A stretch of 10,009 nucleotides of DNA from Alphaproteobacteria bacterium UBA6178 (GTDB taxonomy: Bacteria > Pseudomonadota > Alphaproteobacteria > Rickettsiales > UBA3002). The stretch lies in contig DITS01000051.1 in the NCBI GenBank assembly GCA_002422205.1, positions 1 through 10,009 of the forward strand, written 5' to 3'. Each line of letters opens with the position of its first letter. Position 1 is the stretch's first letter. The notes beneath the pieces were generated by a model. That model ran no database searches and was not told where the DNA came from. It was given only the letters and a program-made list of their open reading frames with translations. Positions 1 through 6,890 of this stretch are shown piece after piece. The position numbers and the translations under genes were made by a program.

Positions 1-695
1 TGCTCGACGAAATCAGCGAAATGGACCTCCATTTGCAATCCAAATTATTGCGCGCCTTACAAGAGCGCGAAATCGTACGCATCGGCAGCAACAAACCGGT
101 CAAAGTGAATATCCGTATTCTTGCCACCTCCAACCGCGATCTGGAAGCCGAAGTACAAAAAGGCCATTTCCGCGAAGATTTATATTTCCGTCTGAATGTT
201 ATCAATTTGCAATTGCCTAAATTGACTGACCGCCTTGGCGACATTGAACCGCTATCTGCTTATTTTATCGAAAAATATTCTAAAGCCAATGGCCTGCCTA
301 ATCGAAAACTGACACCGGAAGCGCTGGCAAAACTCAAAACCCATCAATGGCCGGGCAATGTGCGCGAGCTGGAAAACATCATGCACCGCGCCGTATTAAT
401 GGCACAAGGCAACCAAATCGACGAACCCGCGATTTTACTACCCACCGGCTCAACACGTGCCCCGTTAGCACAACCCGCCGCCGCGCCTGCGACTGCAGCC
501 CCCAATTCACCCAAACGTAATGACATGGTAGGCCGCAGCGTCGCCAGCGTCGAAAAAGAACTGATCCTCGATACGCTCGATTATTGCTTAGGAAACCGTA
601 CACACGCCGCTAATATTCTTGGTATATCCATTCGCACCTTGCGCAATAAACTAAAACAATATTCAGACGATAATCAACACGCCGCAAATGGCTAG
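1..695 (+). CDS. flbD: Sigma-54-dependent flagellar transcriptional activator, FlbD type (5' partial)
   Basis: This is the C-terminal part of an AAA+ enhancer-binding protein that drives transcription with sigma-54 RNA polymerase. The reading frame is open from the window edge (first full codon at base 3), so the true start and the receiver and GAFTGA regions lie to the left. About 230 residues are visible. They begin in the Walker B motif (LDEISEMD), then show sensor I (ATSNRDL), the arginine-finger segment FREDLYFRLNV, and sensor II WPGNVRELEN. An Ala/Pro-rich linker follows (about 50 residues after sensor II), then a Fis-type helix-turn-helix (NRTHAANILGISIRTLRNKL). Other NtrC-family activators look the same in these domains. 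The name FlbD rests on flhA following only 8 bp downstream, the usual alphaproteobacterial order. In Caulobacter, FlbD activates late flagellar genes and represses early ones. That role is inferred here, not seen. Confidence 0.87.
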   Translation, partial: LDEISEMDLHLQSKLLRALQEREIVRIGSNKPVKVNIRILATSNRDLEAEVQKGHFREDLYFRLNVINLQLPKLTDRLGDIEPLSAYFIEKYSKANGLPNRKLTPEALAKLKTHQWPGNVRELENIMHRAVLMAQGNQIDEPAILLPTGSTRAPLAQPAAAPATAAPNSPKRNDMVGRSVASVEKELILDTLDYCLGNRTHAANILGISIRTLRNKLKQYSDDNQHAANG

Positions 696-703
696 GGAAC
701 AAT

Positions 704-2839
704 ATGGCCGCTAACGAAGCCACAAAACGTGGGTTTAATGTCCCCACCATTCGTGCCGGTGCAGGCATTGCCGCACGCCGTAGCGATATTATGTTCGCAC
801 TCGGCATTGTCGGGATTTTGGTGGTGCTGCTGCTGCCCGTGCCGCCCGCCATGCTCGATTTACTGCTGGGTATCTCGATCACCCTGTCGGTGCTAATTCT
901 GATGACCGTACTGTTTATTGACAAACCCCTGTCACTCAACTCCTTCCCTACTATTTTGCTGATCTCCACGATGCTGCGGCTATCGCTTAATATCGCCTCC
1001 ACCCGCCTGATTTTAGGCCATGGCCATGAAGGGCCGGATGCCGCCGGTAAAGTCATCGAAGCCTTCGGCGGCTTTGTTATGGGCGGCTCGGTACTCATCG
1101 GGGCGATCATTTTCGCCATTCTGACTATCATCAATTTTGTTGTAATCACCAAAGGTTCTGGCCGTATCGCTGAAGTATCGGCACGCTTCAGCTTAGACGC
1201 GATGCCTGGCAAACAAATGGCCATCGATGCCGATTTATCTGCCGGACTAATCGACGAAAATCAGGCAAAAGCACGCCGTAAAGAGCTGGAAGATGAAAGC
1301 ACCTTCTTCGGTGCCATGGATGGTGCGAGCAAATTCGTGCGCGGTGACGCCGTGGCAGGGCTACTCATCACCTTCATCAACTTTATCGCCGGTATGGTGA
1401 TCGGTATCGCGCTGAATGATCTGACTTTTGGTCAAGCCGTTACAACCTATACCATGTTGACCATTGGCGATGGCTTAGTATCACAAATTCCTGCTCTGAT
1501 CGTCTCAACCGGTGCTGGTTTGCTCGTCACCAAAGCCGGTGAATCAGGCTCCGCCGATAAGGCGGTGTTGGGTCAGCTCAGCCGTTTCCCTGCACCGTTG
1601 GGTGTCACCAGCTTTTTGCTGGTGATGGTGGCTTTCATGCCGGGGATTCCCGCCACGCCCTTTATCGCGTTGGCCCTAATTGTGGGCTATATTTCATGGT
1701 ATGTATACCGCAACCCGCGCGACATCGACGATGCGCTGCTGGGTGCCAAAGGTGCGGGGGCCAGCGCCGGACAGCTGGTCGGACCCGACGGCGCCACCCC
1801 CGTCGATGAACAGGTGGGCGATTCGCTGCATATCGACAGCCTGCGCCTCGAGTTGGGCTATGGCCTGCTGCCACTTATCAACTATCAAAAAGGCCATCGC
1901 CTCACCGAGCAAATTAAAGCGCTGCGCAAGCAAATGGCACGCGAGTTGGGCTTTGTCATCCCGCCGGTGCGCATTCAGGATAACATGCAGTTGCCCGCCA
2001 ACTCCTATGTGGTGAAGGTCAAGGAAATCGAATGCGCACGCGGCGATATTCGCCCCGATATGCTGCTGGTGATGGACCCGGGCGGCGGGCGCATCAGCCT
2101 ACCGGGCGAAGAAACCACCGAACCCACCTTCGGGCTGCCCGCCATGTGGGTAAGCGAAAACCACCGCGAGGAAGCGCTGTTTAAAAATTATACCGTGGTC
2201 GATCCGCCAACCGTTATCACTACCCACATCACCGAAGTAGTGAAAGAAAACATGGCCGAATTGCTGTCTTACAGCGAAACGCAAAAACTGCTGGATGATT
2301 TGGGCAAGGAAGAGCAAAAACTCATCTCCGAAACCATCCCGGGGCAAATCACCGTCAGCGGTGTCCAGCGTATTTTGCAAAATCTGCTCGAGGAAGTGGT
2401 CTCCATCCGTGATCTGCCTACCATCATGGAAGCGGTCTCCGAAGCCTCGCGCATCACGCAAAATGTTACGCTCATCACCGAGCATGTGCGCATGCGCCTC
2501 GCCCGCCAGATCAGCTATGCCTGCACCAACGAAGAAGGCTATATCCCGATTCTGGCCCTCTCGCCGCAATGGGAGCAAACCTTCGTCGAATCACTCTATG
2601 GCGAAGGCGAAGAAAAATCGCTTTCCATGGCACCCAGCAAAATTCAGGAATTTATCACCGTGGTGCGCAACCGCCTCGATCAGTTCGCGATGCAGGGCGA
2701 TATGCCGGTGCTGCTGACCAGCCCCACCATCCGTCCCTATGTGCGCTCTATTGTCGAGCGTTTCCGTGCGGCTACAACTGTGATGTCGCAAAATGAAATC
2801 CACCCCCGCGCGCGTATCAAAACGCTCGGACAGATATAG
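704..2839 (+). CDS. flhA: Flagellar export-gate protein FlhA
   Basis: FlhA is the large inner-membrane component of the flagellar type III export gate. Its N-terminal half sits in the membrane and helps use the proton motive force. Its C-terminal cytoplasmic domain forms a ring that docks chaperone-substrate complexes. The 711-residue product has the normal family length. Residues about 29 to 335 carry roughly eight hydrophobic segments, and the FHIPEP-family cytoplasmic loop (about 150 to 212) includes RFSLDAMPGKQMAIDADL, followed by the conserved GAMDGASKFVRGDA. The conserved LTIGDGLVSQIPAL segment lies at about 252 to 265. After a Gly/Ala-rich linker near 350, the soluble domain runs to the end. 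The start follows AGGGA five bases upstream and lies 8 bp after the flbD stop. It is intact with no frame break. The non-flagellar homologue would be an injectisome SctV, but the neighbours make that unlikely. Confidence 0.97.
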   Translation: MAANEATKRGFNVPTIRAGAGIAARRSDIMFALGIVGILVVLLLPVPPAMLDLLLGISITLSVLILMTVLFIDKPLSLNSFPTILLISTMLRLSLNIASTRLILGHGHEGPDAAGKVIEAFGGFVMGGSVLIGAIIFAILTIINFVVITKGSGRIAEVSARFSLDAMPGKQMAIDADLSAGLIDENQAKARRKELEDESTFFGAMDGASKFVRGDAVAGLLITFINFIAGMVIGIALNDLTFGQAVTTYTMLTIGDGLVSQIPALIVSTGAGLLVTKAGESGSADKAVLGQLSRFPAPLGVTSFLLVMVAFMPGIPATPFIALALIVGYISWYVYRNPRDIDDALLGAKGAGASAGQLVGPDGATPVDEQVGDSLHIDSLRLELGYGLLPLINYQKGHRLTEQIKALRKQMARELGFVIPPVRIQDNMQLPANSYVVKVKEIECARGDIRPDMLLVMDPGGGRISLPGEETTEPTFGLPAMWVSENHREEALFKNYTVVDPPTVITTHITEVVKENMAELLSYSETQKLLDDLGKEEQKLISETIPGQITVSGVQRILQNLLEEVVSIRDLPTIMEAVSEASRITQNVTLITEHVRMRLARQISYACTNEEGYIPILALSPQWEQTFVESLYGEGEEKSLSMAPSKIQEFITVVRNRLDQFAMQGDMPVLLTSPTIRPYVRSIVERFRAATTVMSQNEIHPRARIKTLGQI

Positions 2840-2851
2840 GGGGATTAGGCC

Positions 2852-3874
2852 ATGATGATGCGTAGCTTCAGCGCCAGAACAATGCAGGAAGCCATGAAGC
2901 TCGCCCGCGAGGAAATGGGTGACGACGCGGTTATCCTATCCTCCGACAAATCGGATGATGGCGGCCTGATCGTGACCTTCGCGCTCGACCGCGAAGATAT
3001 CCAGATATTTGATAGTGACCCGCGCCCCGATACCAATTATTTCAATCAAACGCACGCGCCTGCTGCTGCCCCGTCGCAGCATAGCAGCCCGCTAATGCGC
3101 CGCATCGAGGATACGCTGCAATACCATGCCACCCCACCCCACCAAATCAAAAAATTACTGCAGGTCGCACAGCAGCTCAGCTTGCCAGAAAATGGTACGC
3201 TGAGCGATCTCGAATCGAGCCTGACGCAAATTATCAGCCGCGCCTTTCGTTTTGAACCGTTGCCTCTCGGGCGCGATGGGTTCCGCATCATGCTGGTCGG
3301 CCCGCCCGGTATGGGCAAAACCATCACCGCCGCCAAAATGGCCGCGAAAATGGTCGTTGATAACCGCAATGTCATGGTGATATCCACCGATAGTAAGCGC
3401 GCCGCCGGTGCTGAGCAGCTCTCAGCCTTCACCCGCATCTTGGGGGTTGATTTCGAAGTCGCCGCCAGCCGCAACGAATTACGCGCCATGTTACGCGATC
3501 TTGACTCACATATACGGGTTATTATCGACAGCGCCGGTTGTAACCCCTATGATTTCCATGAATTGAAGGAGCTAGGCGAATATGCCAGCCTCAATGATAT
3601 CGAACCCGTGCTGGTATGTTCCGCCGGTGTCGATGCCGGAGAGGCGGAGGAAATCGCCAGCGTCTTTTCCTTCCTTGATATTGAGCGTGTCCTTATCAGC
3701 CGCACCGATTGCGCCCGCCGCTTTGGCAGCATATTGGCCGCATCCAAAGCGGGGGATTACGCCTTCAGTCATGTCACCAGCTCATCCAAAGTGATGGGCG
3801 AATTAAAACCAATGGATGCCGATGTGTTATCACATTTGCTCACCCATTACCAAAGAGAACGAACCGCAGCCTAA
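2852..3874 (+). CDS. flhF: FlhF-type SRP-family GTPase for flagellar placement
   Basis: FlhF is the third SRP-type GTPase, beside Ffh and FtsY, and recruits early flagellar parts to the cell pole. The 340-residue product opens with the short FlhF N-terminal module (MMMRSFSARTMQEAMKLARE, then MGDDAVILSS). A variable linker covers about 55 to 80, and an N-type helical domain about 81 to 140. The G domain follows: P-loop GPPGMGKT (150 to 157), the STDSKRAAGAEQL segment (178 to 190), G3 as DSAGC (226 to 230), G4 as SRTD (283 to 286), and a G5-like SHVTSSSKV near 306. G3 and G4 differ from the usual DTAGR and TKxD, so GTP hydrolysis or base selectivity may be altered. Three ATG codons stand in tandem at the start. 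I chose the first because GGGGGA lies 7 bases before it, just after the flhA stop. The gene sits 12 bp from flhA and 19 bp from flhG. Confidence 0.88.
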   Translation: MMMRSFSARTMQEAMKLAREEMGDDAVILSSDKSDDGGLIVTFALDREDIQIFDSDPRPDTNYFNQTHAPAAAPSQHSSPLMRRIEDTLQYHATPPHQIKKLLQVAQQLSLPENGTLSDLESSLTQIISRAFRFEPLPLGRDGFRIMLVGPPGMGKTITAAKMAAKMVVDNRNVMVISTDSKRAAGAEQLSAFTRILGVDFEVAASRNELRAMLRDLDSHIRVIIDSAGCNPYDFHELKELGEYASLNDIEPVLVCSAGVDAGEAEEIASVFSFLDIERVLISRTDCARRFGSILAASKAGDYAFSHVTSSSKVMGELKPMDADVLSHLLTHYQRERTAA

Positions 3875-3881
3875 GAACATT

Positions 3882-3886
3882 AAGGA
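3882..3886 (+). promoter_or_regulatory. Ribosome binding site deciding the flhG start
   Basis: AAGGA lies 7 bases before the ATG at 3894. The reading frame is open further upstream to an ATG at 3816 inside flhF, which would add 26 residues without family resemblance (many charged residues and Cys). The Shine-Dalgarno sequence and the MinD-family alignment both favour 3894. Confidence 0.7.
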
Positions 3887-3893
3887 TAAAAAA

Positions 3894-4685
3894 ATGACCG
3901 ATACTGCAACACAACCCGTTACGCAAAAAGCCGCAAAGGCAGAAAATATTATTGCCATCGCCTCAGGAAAAGGCGGCGTGGGTAAAACATGGTTTGCCAT
4001 CACGCTGAGCCATATTTTCGCGCGCTCGGGCCGCCGTGTGCTGCTCTTCGATGGCGATATCGGGCTCGCCAATGTCGATGTGCAATTGGGCCTCACCCCC
4101 AAACGCGATTTGAGCAGCGTATTCTCGGGCCAGTCGACCATGGCCGATGCGATCACCCGCTATGATGCAGGCAATTTTGATATTCTTGCCGGACGCTCCG
4201 GCTCCACCAGCCTGTCCGCCATCCCACAAGAACGCCTCAAAGCGGTGGGCGATGCGCTGGTTAACCTTGCCGGCAATTATGATTATGTCATCATCGATCT
4301 GGGCGCCGGTATTGAACAGAATGTGCAATACCTCACCTCGCTCGCGTCCAAATGCGTCGTCGTTATTAATGACGAGCCGACCTCGCTCACCGATGCATAC
4401 GCCTTCATCAAACTTTGCGTGACCAAGCCGCACATGCCCGATGTGCATATCGTGGTCAATTCAGCGGCATCGCAAAAAGAAGGGGAAAAAACCTACGCGG
4501 CACTCACCCGTGCCTGCACCAATTTCCTCAATATCACACCGCCTTGTCTGGGCATTATTCGCAAAGACAATAAGGTAAAGGATTCGATTCGCTCGCAGCA
4601 ATCGCTCATTACAAAAGCGCCGCACACCACTGCCGCATCCGATGCAGCTGCGATTTCGATCAAACTTCTCAAACACGACGAGTGA
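3894..4685 (+). CDS. flhG: FlhG/MinD-like ParA-family ATPase, flagellar number regulator
   Basis: FlhG (also called FleN, YlxH) is a MinD-like ATPase that dimerises on the membrane with ATP, controls FlhF, and limits flagellar number. The 263-residue product has the deviant Walker A motif GKGGVGKT (25 to 32, with the signature lysine at 26), switch I DGDIGLANVD (53 to 62, typical of FlhG/MinD), and switch II DLGAG (135 to 139). Residues about 155 to 170 (VVVINDEPTSLTDAYAFIK) also match the family. The C-terminus ends shortly after ISIKLLKHDE. A membrane-targeting amphipathic helix is at best short. Known FlhG proteins from Geobacillus and relatives start with a DQAxxLR-type motif that activates FlhF. 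I see no clear match in the first 18 residues (TQKAAKAEN is the nearest). The gene lies directly downstream of flhF, which supports FlhG over a cell-division MinD, where minC and minE would be expected. Confidence 0.88.
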   Translation: MTDTATQPVTQKAAKAENIIAIASGKGGVGKTWFAITLSHIFARSGRRVLLFDGDIGLANVDVQLGLTPKRDLSSVFSGQSTMADAITRYDAGNFDILAGRSGSTSLSAIPQERLKAVGDALVNLAGNYDYVIIDLGAGIEQNVQYLTSLASKCVVVINDEPTSLTDAYAFIKLCVTKPHMPDVHIVVNSAASQKEGEKTYAALTRACTNFLNITPPCLGIIRKDNKVKDSIRSQQSLITKAPHTTAASDAAAISIKLLKHDE

Positions 4686-4692
4686 CCATGCA

Positions 4693-4700
4693 GGGGAGGA
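4693..4700 (+). promoter_or_regulatory. Ribosome binding site of the fliK-like gene
   Basis: GGGGAGGA ends six bases before the ATG at 4707, in the 21 bp gap after flhG. It is one of the strongest Shine-Dalgarno sequences in the cluster and supports this start. An ATG at 4688, before the site, leads only to an eight-codon frame and is not a gene start. Confidence 0.7.
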
Positions 4701-4706
4701 TGAGCA

Positions 4707-6845
4707 ATGAGTGATGCCGCCCTCTCCGCCTTATTCGGCAGTGCCCGCATTCAATCGGTTACCACCGGCTCTACTGCTCAAAATACCGGCAACGTGCCGC
4801 CGGAAATCGCGAATTTAAGCACCGGCAGCCTGATCAAAGGCTTCGTGATTAACCGCGACCGCGACAACAACCCCATCCTGCGCACCCCGCAAGGCGATGT
4901 GCTGGTCAAAAGCAATGTCTTTTTAAAAACCGGCAGCGAAGTGGTCATCCGCGTCGAGCATCAATCTAATCAAAACCGCGCACGCATTATGTCGGTAAAC
5001 GGCGAATCCATTCAGCAGATTCAGCAACGGCAGGAGCGTGACGCACAAACCAATGCGCAAGACCGTGTATTACAATCTTCGATGATGACGGGCAAACCCG
5101 TGGAAGACAAAATCCTCGACAAAACACAGCTGCTCGCCGAGCAAAAAATCATGCGCGATATGATCCGGCTCGAAGCCATGCTCCTCAAACCCGCTGCCAG
5201 CAGCAGCAACCCTGCCATGCAGCACACAATGGCCTCTATTTTAAAACTGCCGCCCGCTGCCATGTATCTGCTGGAAAAAGGTGCCGCACTGGAATTCCGC
5301 GTCATCGCCAGCGAATTAAGCGGCAAAGCCCCGCCGCTGACTCCGCAAGCAACCGTCGCGCGCCCCGCAATGGTAACCACGCCCTTGCCCGCCGCACCCA
5401 ATGCTCCCACTATCAACGCCACACTGCCAGCCGCCGCCACCCCGCCACCTGTGGCCTCCAAGCTGGGGCAACCCACCCAAATGCTCTACCAGCTCTACAA
5501 TAAATTATCCGGTACGCCCGCGCCTCTCGTTGCGAAGCCCACTACCGCACCTGCCTCAGCACCCCCAGCAACCATCACAGCTCCGCAAACGACAGCCGCA
5601 CCTGCAAGCGCCACAGCAACCATAACGACAAACCCAGTGCAGCCACAAACCTCCGTTGCTCACACCATCGCACAACAAATGCACCAAGCCGCAAGCTCAA
5701 CCGCTACCCTAATGGGCGGCGCAACCACTAGCACCCCCGCACCCACACCATCCCTCGCCCCCGCGCTTAGTGCTGGCATGCCGTTTACAGCACCCAACGC
5801 ATCCGCAACGCCAACACCAGCCGCTACCATGCCTGCGGGCAGCGCTCCGTCATCCATAACAACGCCCGCCGCCCCGTTTACGCAACCACTGGCTTCCCAA
5901 CCCATAAACACCTCACCCGCTCAGCCTGCCGCTGCACCACAAATCAGCGCTGCCGCACCGGGCACCATCACCGCGCGCGTCATCGGTATCGAGCCCAGCG
6001 GCGAAACCATCGTGCGTACACCCATCGGAACGGTCAAGCTCTTCACCGCATCGCCACCACCGCTGCACAGCGTGCTGCAATTACAACTTGTCATACCCAA
6101 TACACCCGCCGGTCAGGCCAACCTGCCCCCGCCCTCGCCTGTGTCGCAAGCCATGGTGACCTTCTCCACACTGGCGCATGATTGGGCCGCACTCGATGAA
6201 GCCTATCAACTGCTCGCACAAGCCGACCCCGCCATTGCGCGAGAATTTTCCAACCGCGTACCCAATACCAAATCTAGCTTGGTCAATGGGGTCTTATTTT
6301 TCATGTCGGCCCTGAGCGCAGGGAATGCTCGCAATTGGCTGGGTGCACGCGCCACCGCCACATTAGAGGAAAAATCCCCCGCCCTGTTAAACCGCCTGAT
6401 GGGCGATTTCAGCGGGATTCGTGCCGTGCTACGCGATCAGCCTGATCAGCCATGGCAAATGCTGCCTTTTCCACTAATGCATGAAGATGAGCTGCATCAG
6501 GCACGGTTATTCTTGCGTCAGGACGAATCGGATTCAAAGTCAAAAGAGAAGGCTGGCACGCGTTTTCTGGTCGAGCTGAGCATGACGGAAATGGGCGAAA
6601 TCCAGCTCGATGGTCTGGTGCGAAAGGCAGGCGGACAAACGCTGTTTGATCTGGTATTGCGCAGCGAGCACCCGCTGCCCGATACGATGCAAAACGACAT
6701 CATGCAGCTTTTTACCTCAGCTGCCGAAGCCACCGGCTATACCGGCTCGCTGCGCTTCCAGCCCGACCCTGCGCGCTTCATCATGCCCCTTGCCGAAACG
6801 CGATATAACGGCGGCCATGATGATAACCATTCGATCATCGCATAA
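4707..6845 (+). CDS. FliK-like flagellar hook-length control protein (tentative)
   Basis: This 712-residue protein is probably an exported flagellar ruler or export-switch protein. Residues 40 to 84 form a compact, beta-looking module (GSLIKGFVINRD, ILRTPQGDVLV, VVIRVE). Residues 100 to 205 look helical and hydrophilic. Residues about 205 to 418 are very rich in Ala, Pro and Thr, as in the disordered middle of FliK proteins. A second module at 419 to 463 resembles the first. Residues 480 to 600 look helical. The C-terminal domain (about 618 to 695) includes FLVELSMTEMGEIQLDGLVR, similar in pattern to the FliK C-terminal core, where a hydrophobic strand is followed by an LG/MG turn and another strand. 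It has no signal peptide, as expected for a type III export substrate. The family call rests on this pattern and the operon position, so it is uncertain. It could instead be an alphaproteobacterial flagellar protein of unnamed family. Confidence 0.55.
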   Translation: MSDAALSALFGSARIQSVTTGSTAQNTGNVPPEIANLSTGSLIKGFVINRDRDNNPILRTPQGDVLVKSNVFLKTGSEVVIRVEHQSNQNRARIMSVNGESIQQIQQRQERDAQTNAQDRVLQSSMMTGKPVEDKILDKTQLLAEQKIMRDMIRLEAMLLKPAASSSNPAMQHTMASILKLPPAAMYLLEKGAALEFRVIASELSGKAPPLTPQATVARPAMVTTPLPAAPNAPTINATLPAAATPPPVASKLGQPTQMLYQLYNKLSGTPAPLVAKPTTAPASAPPATITAPQTTAAPASATATITTNPVQPQTSVAHTIAQQMHQAASSTATLMGGATTSTPAPTPSLAPALSAGMPFTAPNASATPTPAATMPAGSAPSSITTPAAPFTQPLASQPINTSPAQPAAAPQISAAAPGTITARVIGIEPSGETIVRTPIGTVKLFTASPPPLHSVLQLQLVIPNTPAGQANLPPPSPVSQAMVTFSTLAHDWAALDEAYQLLAQADPAIAREFSNRVPNTKSSLVNGVLFFMSALSAGNARNWLGARATATLEEKSPALLNRLMGDFSGIRAVLRDQPDQPWQMLPFPLMHEDELHQARLFLRQDESDSKSKEKAGTRFLVELSMTEMGEIQLDGLVRKAGGQTLFDLVLRSEHPLPDTMQNDIMQLFTSAAEATGYTGSLRFQPDPARFIMPLAETRYNGGHDDNHSIIA
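5319..5960 (+). other. Ala/Pro/Thr-rich low-complexity coding segment
   Basis: This is residues 205 to 418 of the FliK-like protein. It is dominated by Ala, Pro, Thr and Ser with few charged residues, so it is probably extended or disordered. The DNA shows varied codons rather than a clean tandem repeat, so slippage-type expansion is not obvious. Such a segment would suit the molecular-ruler part of a hook-length protein. Confidence 0.7.
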
Positions 6846-6852
6846 AACCCTG

Positions 6853-6879
6853 TTTACAGCCCCCCATAAACCCGATAAA
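6853..6879 (+). promoter_or_regulatory. Possible weak promoter before the prenyl synthase gene
   Basis: TTTACA (6853 to 6858) and GATAAA (6874 to 6879) resemble sigma-70 -35 and -10 boxes, but the spacer is only 15 bases. Transcription would start around 6885 to 6891, almost at the ATG at 6891. That would fit the lack of a Shine-Dalgarno sequence there, as in leaderless mRNAs. The match is weak and could be chance in a short gap. Confidence 0.25.
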
Positions 6880-6890
6880 ACAGCGCCATT

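Noticed and set aside
610..1224. 204-codon open frame on the minus strand across the flbD end and flhA
   Set aside because: It lies opposite strongly conserved FlhA coding sequence, and its product is rich in Ser, Ile and Met with no recognisable motif. It is a shadow of the real gene.
1935..1949. TGGCAC-N5-TTGG, close to a sigma-54 promoter (TGGCAC-N5-TTGC)
   Set aside because: It lies deep inside flhA, the last base of the -12 element differs, and no gene start follows. It encodes an ordinary part of FlhA.
2099..2578. 159-codon open frame on the minus strand inside flhA
   Set aside because: It is antisense to the conserved FlhA cytoplasmic domain, with no ribosome binding site or family resemblance. 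Codon bias of the real gene explains the open frame.
3816..3893. Upstream in-frame extension of flhG starting within flhF
   Set aside because: It would overlap flhF by 59 bases, adds a Cys- and Lys-containing leader unlike the family, and lacks a Shine-Dalgarno sequence. The start at 3894 has AAGGA at good spacing.
5021..5911. Minus-strand and alternative-frame open frames within the Ala/Pro-rich region
   Set aside because: GC-rich low-complexity coding DNA leaves other frames open by chance. Their products are Gly/Ala/Val or Pro/Gln rich with no motif.
6434..6451. Short direct repeat GATCAGCC twice in tandem
   Set aside because: It encodes the Asp-Gln-Pro pairs of the FliK-like protein, and nothing similar extends around it. 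It is too short to be a regulatory or mobile-element repeat.
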